DNA of 64,000 nucleotides, taken from assembly GCA_049314555.1 (NCBI GenBank), contig JBMOEW010000012.1, positions 1 through 64,000 of the forward strand, written 5' to 3'. The notes under the pieces are model-generated. The model was not told the DNA's origin, did no database searches, and saw nothing but the letters and a program-made list of their open reading frames with translations. The position numbers and the translations under genes are program-made. The stretch is from REEB509 sp049314555 (lineage in GTDB: Bacteria > Pseudomonadota > Alphaproteobacteria > Caulobacterales > Aquidulcibacteraceae). Numbering within the stretch: position 1 is the stretch's first letter; each line of letters begins with the position of its first letter. Below are positions 8,534 to 16,169 of this stretch, in pieces.

Positions 8534-8866
8534 TCAGGCGGCCAGCACGCCCTTCTCTTGCAAGAACACCTGCAGCTCGCCGGACTGGTACATTTCTTTG
8601 ACGATGTCTGAGCCGCCGATGAACTCGCCCTTCACATAAAGCTGGGGAATCGTTGGCCAATCGCTGAAGGCCTTGATGCCTTGGCGAATTTCTTCGTTGG
8701 CCAGGACGTCCACGTCGCGAAATTCCACCCCCAAGTGATCGAGCACCTGCACCACCAGGTTGGAAAACCCGCAGCGCGGCTGATCGGCTGTGCCCTTCAT
8801 GAAGAGCACAACGTCGTTGGCCTCGAGGGTGGAGCGGATGGCGGAAAAGGCAGCAGGCTCGGTCAT
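8534..8866 (-). CDS. grxD: Monothiol glutaredoxin (Grx4 family)
   Basis: A 110-residue CGFS-type glutaredoxin. The active site RCGFSN (Cys32) and the TIPQLY and GGSDI segments that bind glutathione are intact. These proteins carry a glutathione-ligated [2Fe-2S] cluster and pass it to apoproteins, working with BolA-type partners. The ATG at 8866 was chosen because homologous proteins begin near MTEPA; upstream in-frame codons would add an unlikely 18-residue tail. The bolA-like gene lies 87 bases upstream on the same strand, which fits the known physical partnership. Confidence 0.95.
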   Translation of the reverse strand: MTEPAAFSAIRSTLEANDVVLFMKGTADQPRCGFSNLVVQVLDHLGVEFRDVDVLANEEIRQGIKAFSDWPTIPQLYVKGEFIGGSDIVKEMYQSGELQVFLQEKGVLAA

Positions 8867-8953
8867 GATGGGATTCCAGTGACAAGATTTCGACTTAGGG
8901 TCAGGTGGTTGCGCCATCAAGCCCTGACTGCGACGGTTGGACGCGCTCTTTGC

Positions 8954-9184
8954 TCATTTGGCGCGTGTTTCTAAGGCAAGGGCATGCAGCACGCCGCCCA
9001 TTTTGCCCTTCAAGGCGGCATAGACCATTTGATGTTGGGCGACACGGGTTTTGCCAGCAAACGCCGCAGAACTCACCACCGCCTTCCAATGATCGTCATC
9101 GCCAGCAAGGGCAATCAGCTCGATATCGGCATCGGGGAATGCCTCGCGCAGATGCGATTCCAAATCGGAGGCGGTCATGGGCAT
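8954..9184 (-). CDS. BolA family protein
   Basis: A 76-residue BolA-fold protein, the partner of monothiol glutaredoxins in Fe-S cluster handling and iron sensing. HWKAVVSSAAFAGKTRVAQ and the HALAL segment are characteristic; the conserved His in HALAL is a likely cluster ligand. A GGAG site lies eight bases before the first ATG (9184), which favours MPMTAS over the second Met. It precedes grxD in the same orientation and may form an operon with it. The leader region up to 9309 includes a CRP-type dyad that could serve either this gene or the divergent PPC gene. Confidence 0.93.
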   Translation of the reverse strand: MPMTASDLESHLREAFPDADIELIALAGDDDHWKAVVSSAAFAGKTRVAQHQMVYAALKGKMGGVLHALALETRAK

Positions 9185-9293
9185 TGGTCAATCTCCGCTG
9201 GCGGATGGGCCGTGGCTTGTGTATCGGGTGGAGATGGTGGCGGAGCCCCCCTTCCGCCAGAAGGCGCATGCTTGCTTTTCGGGGCGCGATCAG

Positions 9294-9309
9294 TGTGACG
9301 CTGGTCACA
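9294..9309. promoter_or_regulatory. CRP/FNR-type dyad TGTGA-N6-TCACA
   Basis: TGTGACGCTGGTCACA is a perfect inverted repeat matching the textbook CRP consensus TGTGA-N6-TCACA. It lies 83 bases upstream of the PPC-protein ATG (9393) and 109 bases upstream of the divergent bolA start (9184). A CRP/FNR-family regulator is therefore a candidate for one or both genes. The match is seen directly; the regulator is inferred. Confidence 0.5.
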
Positions 9310-9392
9310 TCCGAGCGGTGAGAACGGTGCCTTCATTACGCCGTGTTCATGCCGATAGTTGTTCGGCATCAGTGGGATGGAGGAGACAGTCT

Positions 9393-10568
9393 ATGTCAGG
9401 GAAATCAAGTTTGCGGGCGATCTTAACGGCGTCTGTGGCCATGGGAGCTGCGGTGGCGATGATCTCGCCGGCGTTTGCACAGCCCGCGAGCCTTGGGTCG
9501 GATCTGCAGGGCCAACTGGCCACAACCGATCAACGGACCGAAGAAGGCCAATTCTATGACACCTACACGGTGAACTTGAATGCTGGCCAAGGCATCGAAG
9601 TGCGGGTGAACTCCACCGACTTCGACTCCTACGTCTACATCGGCCAAGGGTCTGGCGAAAACTGGACCGAGCTGGCCCGGGACGACGACAGCGGCGGTGA
9701 GTTGAACTCGCGGTTGCGCTTCTTGGCCCCGGAAGCCGGTGCCTACGTGGTGCGGGCGTCCAGCTTTGGTGCTGAGTCCGTTGGCGCTTATTCGGTGTCG
9801 TTGAGCGAAGCGCGGATCGTGCCGCCGCCAACGCCAATTCCGCTGGCTTTGGGCCAAACGCTTTCGGGCAGTTTGACGGAAAACAGCGCGACCACGGACG
9901 AAGCCAATCAGCCCTATGACCTCTATACCTATACCGGCAACACGGGCGATGTTGTGGTGTTCACGATGAATGCCGCCGAAGGCAGCAATCTGGACAGCTT
10001 CGTTGAACTCGGCCGCATGCAGGAATGGGGCTGGGAACCATGGGCTTCGGATGACGATAGTGGCGGCTCGCTCAATGCGCGCCTGATCTATCGGTTACCG
10101 GAAGATGGCGAGTACACCCTGCGGGCGATGGGCTATTCTGAAGGTGCAACCGGTGCCTACACCGTCAGCGCTACGCCTTACCCAATCCCAGATGCGCCGC
10201 GTCCCACCGCGATCCGCTCGGGCCAAACCCTCACCGGCCTGCTCGAAGATGGTGAGATCATCAACGACAACCTGCAGATCTATGACGTGTATAGCCTGCG
10301 CGTTTCCCGCGGCCGCGAAGTCAGCATCACGCTCAAGGCAATCGATGCGGACGGCGACGGTTACGCGGACTTTGATCCCTACCTGGAATTGGGCGTCGAC
10401 TCGCCAGCGGGTTGGGCCTCGGTGTTGGCCGATGACGACGGTGCTGCCGACGATACCGGCCTGCATAGCCGCCTGACGTTCACGCCCACCAGCTCTGGCA
10501 CCGTGCACCTGCGGGTGATGGGCCTTGGCACCTTGTCCACCGGCACCTACACGATCTCGGTCGAGTAA
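9393..10568 (+). CDS. Secreted protein of three PPC domains
   Basis: A 391-residue exported protein. The signal peptide (residues 1-29) ends AFA|QP. Three repeats of about 115-120 residues follow (about 35-140, 150-260 and 273-391). Each has a YDxYT/YDLYT/YDVYS strand, a DDDSGG or ADDDG turn, and a closing GAYSVS, GAYTVS or GTYTIS strand. This is the pre-peptidase C-terminal (PPC) domain, normally appended to secreted proteases, but no protease domain is present. The third repeat contains a calcium-loop-like DADGDGYADFD. The ATG at 9393 follows GGAGGA. Expression may be governed by the CRP-type dyad at 9294, and a strong terminator follows. Adhesion or substrate binding outside the cytoplasm is inference. 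Confidence 0.88.
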   Translation: MSGKSSLRAILTASVAMGAAVAMISPAFAQPASLGSDLQGQLATTDQRTEEGQFYDTYTVNLNAGQGIEVRVNSTDFDSYVYIGQGSGENWTELARDDDSGGELNSRLRFLAPEAGAYVVRASSFGAESVGAYSVSLSEARIVPPPTPIPLALGQTLSGSLTENSATTDEANQPYDLYTYTGNTGDVVVFTMNAAEGSNLDSFVELGRMQEWGWEPWASDDDSGGSLNARLIYRLPEDGEYTLRAMGYSEGATGAYTVSATPYPIPDAPRPTAIRSGQTLTGLLEDGEIINDNLQIYDVYSLRVSRGREVSITLKAIDADGDGYADFDPYLELGVDSPAGWASVLADDDGAADDTGLHSRLTFTPTSSGTVHLRVMGLGTLSTGTYTISVE

Positions 10569-10595
10569 TCGGCTGGTTCACGTCAGCATAAAATG

Positions 10596-10628
10596 CCGCC
10601 CCCGATCGCAAGGTCGGGGGCGGTTTTG
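10596..10628 (+). terminator. Rho-independent terminator after the PPC gene
   Basis: A 12-bp stem (10596-10607 with 10612-10623, one G-T pair) closes a GCAA loop and is followed by TTTT and a further T-rich run. It lies 27 bases after the PPC stop codon. The convergent purL stops at 10671, so the hairpin mainly serves the plus-strand gene. Confidence 0.85.
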
Positions 10629-10670
10629 CGTTTTGTTGGGGGGATGGGTTTGGGAATGGCGCGTTGCGGG

Positions 10671-12890
10671 TTAGGCGAGCGGTTGGCCCATGTAGCTTGG
10701 CAACCACGTCTCGTGCGCAGCGCGCAAGTCATCAAGATCGACCGCGCTTGAGGCCAGGGCCAGTTCGCAACCGCCAGCCATGCCGATAGGTTCTGCGGGG
10801 ACGCCGGCAGCGTCTGCAGCTTCAAAGATCGCATCGGCACGCCCAGGGGGAACCGCGATCAGATAGCGGGCTTGATCTTCGGCAAAGGCAAAGAAGTGAT
10901 CAGGCAGTGTTGTCTTGTTGAACAGCGCGATCCCGACGCCGGACGCCAACGCCATTTCTGCCGCTGCTACGGCAAGGCCGCCATCAGACAGGTCATGGGC
11001 GATGGTCACGGTGCCAGCCTCGATCAAACGACGCACCAGATCGCCTGCGGCGCGCTCAACCGCAAGGTCCACCGGTGGTGGGGGGCCGATCTCTTGGTTT
11101 TGCAGCACGCGTAGATAGGTGGACTGGCCCATGTGGCCAGCGGTGGCACCAATTAGGATCAGTTGATCGCCGGCTTGAAGGCCGGCCAAGCCTGCGCGCT
11201 TGGAAATGTCTTGCAGGATGCCCACGCCGCCAACCGCAGGGGTGGGCAGGATCGCTTGGCCGTTGGTTTCGTTGTAGAGGCTGACATTGCCGCTGATCAC
11301 GGGGAAATCGAGGGCGCGGCAGGCAAGGGCCATGCCCTCGATGGCGGCCACAATCTGGCCCATGATTTCGGGGCGCTGGGGTGATCCAAAGTTGAGATTG
11401 TCGGTGATGGCCAGGGGCGTGGCGCCCACTGCGCAGAGGTTGCGCCAGGCTTCGGCAACGGCCTGCTTGCCGCCCTCGAAGGGATCGGCTTCGACGTAGC
11501 GGGGGGTGACGTCGCAGGTCATGGCGAGGGCGCGGGTGCTGGCGTGGAGGCGCACGATCGCTGCGTCGCCGCCGGAATCGGCCACCGTGTCGCCCATCAC
11601 GTGGCGGTCGTATTGACGCCAGATCCAGGCTTTCGAGGCCATGTCGGGGCTGGCCATGATCGCAAGCATCGCGTCCCTGAAGGGCTTGGCGTGCACGGCG
11701 GTGGCGGCAAGCGTCGGCTGCGGCGTTGGGGCCGTGTAAGGGCGCTCGTACCTTGGGGCTTCGTCTGCCAGCGGCCCCAAGGGCAGATCGCAGACGATCT
11801 CGCCTTTCCATTGCAGTTGGAGGCGGCCGGTATCGGTGGTGCGGCCAATCACGGCCGCGTCCAGGCCCCATTTTTCGAAGATCGCTTTGGCCTGCCCTTC
11901 CCGGCCGGGCTTCAGCGTCATGAGCATGCGTTCCTGGCTTTCGGAGAGCATGAACTCGTAGGGGCTCATGCCGACTTCGCGGGCCGGGATGTCGTCGATC
12001 ACCAGCATGATGCCGGCCTCGCCCTTGGAGGCCATTTCGACGGAGGAACTGGTGAGGCCGGCTGCGCCCATGTCTTGGATGCCGATGATGGCATCGGTGG
12101 CCATCAGCTCCAGGCAGGCTTCAATCAAGAGCTTTTCCAGGAACGGATCGCCGACTTGAACGGTGGGGCGCTGACTTTCGCTGTCGTCGTCAAACTCGGC
12201 GCTGGCCATGGTGGCACCGTGGATGCCGTCTCTGCCGGTTTTGGCACCGACATACACCACTGGGTTGCCAGCCCCTTTGGCGGCCGAGGTGAAGATGCGG
12301 TCGCGCGGGGCGACGCCAACGCACATCACATTGACGAGGATGTTGCCGTTGTAGCGGGGGTGGAAATTGGTTTCGCCGCCAACGGTGGGAACGCCGACGC
12401 AATTGCCGTAGCCGGAAATTCCGGCCACCACGCCTTCCACGAGCCGGCGCGTTTTGTGGTGGGTTGGATCGCCGAAACGCAGGGCATTCATGATCGCGAT
12501 CGGGCGGGCACCCATCGTGAACACGTCGCGCAAGATGCCGCCAACCCCGGTGGCCGCCCCTTGGTAAGGCTCGATGTAGCTGGGGTGGTTGTGGCTTTCC
12601 ATCTTGAAGATGCAGGCAAGGCCTTCGCCGATGTCGATGGCGCCTGCGTTTTCGCCGGGGCCATAGATCACGTGCGGCGCGGTGGTGGGGAATTTGGCCA
12701 GGTGCACCCGGGAGGATTTGTACGAGCAATGCTCCGACCACATCACCGAGAAGATCCCAAGCTCGGTGACGTTGGGGGTGCGCCCGAGCTTTTCCAGGAT
12801 CTGGTCATACTCCGCGGCGCTTAAGCCGAACTCCATGGCGGCTTGTTGCGTAGCGGGGGCGAGGTGGGGGTGAACGGCGGGGTGCGTCAT
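10671..12890 (-). CDS. purL: Phosphoribosylformylglycinamidine synthase subunit PurL
   Basis: A 739-residue small-type PurL, the ATP-dependent synthetase subunit that makes FGAM from FGAR in de novo purine synthesis. It depends on PurQ for ammonia and PurS for assembly; neither gene is adjacent. The family signatures FKMESHNHPSYIEPYQG and the following GVGGILRDVF are present, as are DMGAAGLTSSSVEMA and HDLSDGGLAVAAAEM. Length is normal for the bacterial small form. Upstream on its strand lies a palindromic repeat element flanked by direct repeats, so its promoter region has been altered or displaced by that insertion. Confidence 0.97.
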   Translation of the reverse strand: MTHPAVHPHLAPATQQAAMEFGLSAAEYDQILEKLGRTPNVTELGIFSVMWSEHCSYKSSRVHLAKFPTTAPHVIYGPGENAGAIDIGEGLACIFKMESHNHPSYIEPYQGAATGVGGILRDVFTMGARPIAIMNALRFGDPTHHKTRRLVEGVVAGISGYGNCVGVPTVGGETNFHPRYNGNILVNVMCVGVAPRDRIFTSAAKGAGNPVVYVGAKTGRDGIHGATMASAEFDDDSESQRPTVQVGDPFLEKLLIEACLELMATDAIIGIQDMGAAGLTSSSVEMASKGEAGIMLVIDDIPAREVGMSPYEFMLSESQERMLMTLKPGREGQAKAIFEKWGLDAAVIGRTTDTGRLQLQWKGEIVCDLPLGPLADEAPRYERPYTAPTPQPTLAATAVHAKPFRDAMLAIMASPDMASKAWIWRQYDRHVMGDTVADSGGDAAIVRLHASTRALAMTCDVTPRYVEADPFEGGKQAVAEAWRNLCAVGATPLAITDNLNFGSPQRPEIMGQIVAAIEGMALACRALDFPVISGNVSLYNETNGQAILPTPAVGGVGILQDISKRAGLAGLQAGDQLILIGATAGHMGQSTYLRVLQNQEIGPPPPVDLAVERAAGDLVRRLIEAGTVTIAHDLSDGGLAVAAAEMALASGVGIALFNKTTLPDHFFAFAEDQARYLIAVPPGRADAIFEAADAAGVPAEPIGMAGGCELALASSAVDLDDLRAAHETWLPSYMGQPLA

Positions 12891-12924
12891 GGGCGGGGGT
12901 TTAAGCCGCGTTGGCGCATTGGGA

Positions 12925-12949
12925 AAGGGGGCGGCTGGGATTTCAGGGG
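12925..12949. repeat. 25-bp direct repeat, copy 1
   Basis: A 25-base G-rich sequence that recurs without mismatch at 13062-13086. The two copies bracket the palindromic element at 12953-13055. Identity extends a few bases to the left with one mismatch. It resembles a long target duplication or a recombination remnant. Confidence 0.85.
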
Positions 12950-12952
12950 AAA

Positions 12953-13055
12953 GAGCCCGTTCTGATCCGATGGAATCGGATCGAAGGGCTCCTAGCTTTC
13001 GTGTGGTCGCGTTTTCTTACGACCAACCGGTTCCCACTTTGTCGCAAAACGCTCC
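12953..13055. repeat. Alphaproteobacterial intergenic palindromic element (RIME-like)
   Basis: Two stem-loops in tandem. The first pairs GAGCCC (12953-12958) with GGGCTC (12986-12991) and GATCCGAT (12964-12971) with ATCGGATC (12975-12982) around a GGA loop. The second pairs GCGTTTT (13009-13015) with AAAACGC (13046-13052) and contains AACCGGTT followed by CCCACTT. This wording, with a GATCCGAT/ATCGGATC stem, then TTTTCTTAC, ACCGGTTCCCACTT and AAAACGCTC, resembles the widespread non-coding palindromic repeats of Rhizobiales and related Alphaproteobacteria. Assignment to a named family is from memory and needs a search. Confidence 0.7.
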
Positions 13056-13061
13056 CGGGGG

Positions 13062-13086
13062 AAGGGGGCGGCTGGGATTTCAGGGG
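13062..13086. repeat. 25-bp direct repeat, copy 2
   Basis: Perfect second copy of the sequence at 12925-12949, starting 137 bases downstream of the first, on the other side of the palindromic element. It ends 30 bases before the stop codon of the four-helix membrane protein gene. Confidence 0.85.
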
Positions 13087-13116
13087 CTAAATTCCCCCTA
13101 CCTGCTCGGGGTTGGA

Positions 13117-13536
13117 TCAATTCTGGCCGTCAAACTGGACGGTGCGTTGGGCCGTGTTGATCATGATCACAGAGCCGGCGATGAAGTCCAACAGTGCCAT
13201 CATCATGATCAAGAAGAACTCGGTGGTGGCGAAGCCGTCTGCCAGCAAGAACAGCAGGAAGCAGCCGATGAAGAGGGCGATGGACAAGCCGTTGTCCACC
13301 ATGGCGCTGGCGGTGGGGCGGGTGGATTTCAGCACCTCAATGAACAGGCACACGATCGAGACCAACAGCAAAACGCCGCCCCAGGTGAACACCCACGCCA
13401 TGCCGCTTGGCATGATGATGGAGAAGGCCTTGGTGGCGAGGGCGTCGGTCATGCCGGCCCCGTTGCCGACGGCAAACATCGTGTAGATGAGCGTGGGAAA
13501 CACAAGCAGCGGAATGACATTGAGAAAGCCGAGCAT
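13117..13536 (-). CDS. Four-helix membrane protein of unknown function
   Basis: A 139-residue integral membrane protein with four hydrophobic spans (about 5-25, 45-68, 83-103 and 106-126). The ATG at 13536 follows AAGGGG and is preferred over the upstream in-frame start, which would add a basic 20-residue tail. No family is recognised. It is the last gene of a minus-strand series Rieske oxygenase / amidohydrolase-fold protein / this protein, with 93 bases to the preceding gene. A helper or transport role for that cluster is possible but only inferred from position. Confidence 0.75.
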   Translation of the reverse strand: MLGFLNVIPLLVFPTLIYTMFAVGNGAGMTDALATKAFSIIMPSGMAWVFTWGGVLLLVSIVCLFIEVLKSTRPTASAMVDNGLSIALFIGCFLLFLLADGFATTEFFLIMMMALLDFIAGSVIMINTAQRTVQFDGQN

Positions 13537-13629
13537 TGCGTGACCCCTTTGTCCGCGCCCCGCCCACACAGGCGGCAGCTGCTGTTGTCGCGCCAAATGC
13601 GGCGCACGGCAACAGCGAAGGTGGGGATG

Positions 13630-14502
13630 TCAGGCGGGATCGAGGCGGTAAAGGCGGGCCGCGTTCGCCCCGAGGAACCCTCCCCAGACGTCTGGCTTGA
13701 AGGGCACGTCGTCCAGCTCGTCAAAAATGCGCTGGTAGCTGAGGGCGGGGTAATAGCCGGCAAACATCACCTTCTGCGCGCCGCGGGTGTTGGCGAAGTC
13801 GATGATGGCCTTGGGATAATACTTGGGCGCGAAAGCCGAGGTGGCGTAATACAGGTTTGGCCACTTCAACATCAGTTTTGCGCACAGATCTGTCCAGGGC
13901 TCTCCGCCATGGCGCATCACAACTTTGAGCTCCGGGAAGAACCAGCAAATCTCATCCAGGAGGCCTGGGTGTTGGCACTTGTAGGGCACCCTTGGGCCGG
14001 GCACGCCGACCAGCACGTTGATGGGAATGTCGAGTTCGACGCATTTGGCGTAAATCGGATAGAAGGTCTTGTCGTCCAGCGGGACCTGCGGGTTGAGCAG
14101 GCAGGCGGCGGCGAACGCGGCTTTCATGGCTGGGTGGGCCTTGATGCAGGCCTCCAGAGCGCGCACGCCTTTCATGCCGGCGTGGGGATTTACGTTCACT
14201 TCTCCGAAGAAGCGACCCGGGAATTTCTCAAACAGGGCGATGGCGTGATCGGGTTTGCGGGCATCGACGCCAATAAAGGCCGCGCGGACGCCGAACGCGT
14301 CCATCATCGCCACGATCTCTTCGGCGCTGCGGGTTTTGCCCATTTCTGCGGGCGCGTCTTTGAACATGTATTGCGCCGGGTGGTGGGAAAACCCGTCGTC
14401 GCCCTTGGTGAGTTTGCGCGCCGCATCCATGCCCATGCCGGCATCCCCAGTGGGCAGTTCTAACATTAGGTCAATGATGGGGAGGTTTTTAGGACGCGCC
14501 AT
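13630..14502 (-). CDS. Amidohydrolase-fold (COG2159) protein lacking the metal site
   Basis: A 290-residue protein resembling the ACMSD/gamma-resorcylate decarboxylase branch of amidohydrolases (COG2159). The N-terminal HxH metal motif is replaced by PIIDLMLEL, the strand-5 His region reads INVLVGVPGP, and the usual GTDYP near the C-terminus reads AGYYPALSYQRIF, so all four expected metal ligands appear to be missing. MRHGGEPW aligns with the later conserved HxGG. ATG 14502 was chosen because AAGGG lies seven bases upstream; an ATG at 14517 is possible. It lies between the Rieske oxygenase and the membrane protein. Catalysis, if any, would differ from that of classical members. Confidence 0.8.
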   Translation of the reverse strand: MARPKNLPIIDLMLELPTGDAGMGMDAARKLTKGDDGFSHHPAQYMFKDAPAEMGKTRSAEEIVAMMDAFGVRAAFIGVDARKPDHAIALFEKFPGRFFGEVNVNPHAGMKGVRALEACIKAHPAMKAAFAAACLLNPQVPLDDKTFYPIYAKCVELDIPINVLVGVPGPRVPYKCQHPGLLDEICWFFPELKVVMRHGGEPWTDLCAKLMLKWPNLYYATSAFAPKYYPKAIIDFANTRGAQKVMFAGYYPALSYQRIFDELDDVPFKPDVWGGFLGANAARLYRLDPA

Positions 14503-14524
14503 CGGTGTGCCCTTCATCGGGAAT

Positions 14525-14565
14525 GCAGGCCCCCCATGCCTTCTGCTTTGGCAAGGGAGGCCTGC
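14525..14565. other. Intercistronic stem-loop between Rieske and amidohydrolase genes
   Basis: GCAGGCC (14525-14531) pairs with GGCCTGC (14559-14565), then CCC with GGG and TGCC with GGCA, with two single mismatches and a 9-base loop: 14 base pairs in all. No T run follows on either strand. It may be a partial terminator or an mRNA-processing hairpin that sets unequal expression of the two genes. Confidence 0.5.
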
Positions 14566-14602
14566 TGACAGACCGTCTTGGTCGAAGACCGCGGCGCGGG
14601 GC

Positions 14603-16000
14603 TCAGTCTTCCTTGATGAACCGCTCGATCATGTGGTGGTGATGGCGGATGCGCATTTCGCTATAGCGGCCGAAATGGACCCGGCCGGTCATGGATGAGC
14701 GCAGCCCTTCCTGCATGAACGGCAGATTGGCCATGTCCTGGTCGAACACGGCGGCGAGCGGTTCGCCCAATTGATCGGCGGCCGCAACCCAGGGTTCGTC
14801 GTCCGTCAGGAAGCGCATTTCCACTGGTTTTGGCTTTGGCCCGTCTTTTGGCGGGATCTTCAGCCGGATCACTTCCATCAACGTGTGCTCGTGGGAGTTG
14901 CCCCAGGGGCGCCAGCGATAGATCAGGCTTGGTGGGAAGCCCGCCCAGAAGCTCATGTTGGGGAACACGTTATAGAGGATTGCATCCAGCAATTCGCAAT
15001 CGGCGACGTGGCTAAAATCGTGGCCGAGTTCTGTGGTCATGGCTTGACGCACCAATTCAGCCCCGAACCGGCGGGCGGTGTCGCCCTCTGGAACATTCAG
15101 GCGCGTGCCGGCAGTGCTGAAGCGACCGGCGGTGTCGAACATCGAATTGAGGATGTCGTCTTCCGAAAGCTCCGCCTGCCCGACCGACGGGCTAGGCACT
15201 GCGCCGGCGCTAATATGGCGGGTGATATAGTCGGAAAGGATATCGTACTGGGAGTTCTCGTCCGCCAGATACGGCAATATCTGCGGGTGGGTGGTGATGG
15301 AATGGTGGCTTTCCATGAAAGCCTCCGAAACCACTTTCCAGTTGGCCGGGATCACCTTGGCCACGTGGTTCCACTTGTATTTGTTTTCCAGCTGCCAGCG
15401 CTCGAAATGGCGCGGCAACGGATCCAGAACTTCTTCCAGCGGCTTGGCGTTGGGATCGAAGTTGATGAAGACGAAACCACCCCAGGTGCCGACCTTCACT
15501 TCCGGCAGGCCGAGTTCTTCTGGCTTTGCCTGGGGGAAATCCCAGGCGATCGGGTTGTGGGCGAAGGTGCCGTCCTTGTTCCAGGTCCAGCCGTGGAACA
15601 TGCAGCGGAACTGCTGTTTGCAGCCGCCATTGGTGGCGAGCTTGCGACCGCGGTGGAGGCACGAATTGGCGAAGGCTTTGATCGAGCCGTCATCCTGGCG
15701 CACGATCAGGAGCGACTTGCCGACGATTTCATAGATCGTGTGGTCGCCCGGATTGGGAATTTCCTCTTCGCGGCAGGCCCATTGCCAGACCCGCATCCAC
15801 ACCCGTTCCACCTCCAGCTTGTAGAACTCTGGATCGGTGTAGCGGCTGGTGGGGATCGGATCGGTGCCTATATCTGGCACGCGCTGTTCGCGCAGGCAGG
15901 CTGGAACCTCCTTGGAGTCCAGGTCCAGAACCTCTTGATAGCTCAACCCTTCGCTGCGCTCCAGACCTTTGCGCGCCGGCCCTACAACACCTGAGTCCAT
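14603..16000 (-). CDS. Rieske-type ring-hydroxylating oxygenase, alpha subunit
   Basis: A 465-residue oxygenase large subunit. The Rieske [2Fe-2S] ligands are Cys114 and His116 (SCLHRGR), and Cys133 and His136 (CMFHGW). The catalytic iron motif is in NWKVVSEAFMESHHSITTHP, with His233 and His238 as likely ligands. A distal Asp is expected but not placed. ATG 16000 has GGGAG eight bases upstream. ATG 16015 is an alternative, because a GCTAGAGC box close to the Caulobacter -10 sits just before it and could give a leaderless start. No beta subunit, ferredoxin or reductase is adjacent, so electron supply comes from elsewhere. Substrate unknown. Confidence 0.9.
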   Translation of the reverse strand: MDSGVVGPARKGLERSEGLSYQEVLDLDSKEVPACLREQRVPDIGTDPIPTSRYTDPEFYKLEVERVWMRVWQWACREEEIPNPGDHTIYEIVGKSLLIVRQDDGSIKAFANSCLHRGRKLATNGGCKQQFRCMFHGWTWNKDGTFAHNPIAWDFPQAKPEELGLPEVKVGTWGGFVFINFDPNAKPLEEVLDPLPRHFERWQLENKYKWNHVAKVIPANWKVVSEAFMESHHSITTHPQILPYLADENSQYDILSDYITRHISAGAVPSPSVGQAELSEDDILNSMFDTAGRFSTAGTRLNVPEGDTARRFGAELVRQAMTTELGHDFSHVADCELLDAILYNVFPNMSFWAGFPPSLIYRWRPWGNSHEHTLMEVIRLKIPPKDGPKPKPVEMRFLTDDEPWVAAADQLGEPLAAVFDQDMANLPFMQEGLRSSMTGRVHFGRYSEMRIRHHHHMIERFIKED

Positions 16001-16169
16001 CGCTTTCACTCCCATTGCGCTCTAGCGCTTTGACGCACCAGAAAAAACATTCTTGCTTGTTTGTTTGTAGCGTTGTGTACCACGATCACATCTGGAATGA
16101 GAAGCCAATACAACGCAAAATTGGGTCCCGAAGACCACAGTTGCGTGCGACGGGAAGGAAAAACGCACT

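Noticed and set aside
11544..12824. Long open frame on the plus strand opposite purL
   Set aside because: It is antisense to the intact PurL gene in a G+C-rich genome, where long antisense frames arise from codon bias. Its protein shows no domain and is rich in His, Gly and Ala.
12889..14463. Long plus-strand frame across the palindromic element, the membrane protein and the amidohydrolase
   Set aside because: It crosses non-coding repeats and runs antisense to two genes with recognisable features; no motif supports it.
14771..15994. Long plus-strand frame opposite the Rieske oxygenase
   Set aside because: Antisense shadow of a gene with intact Rieske and iron motifs. No domain and no ribosome site.
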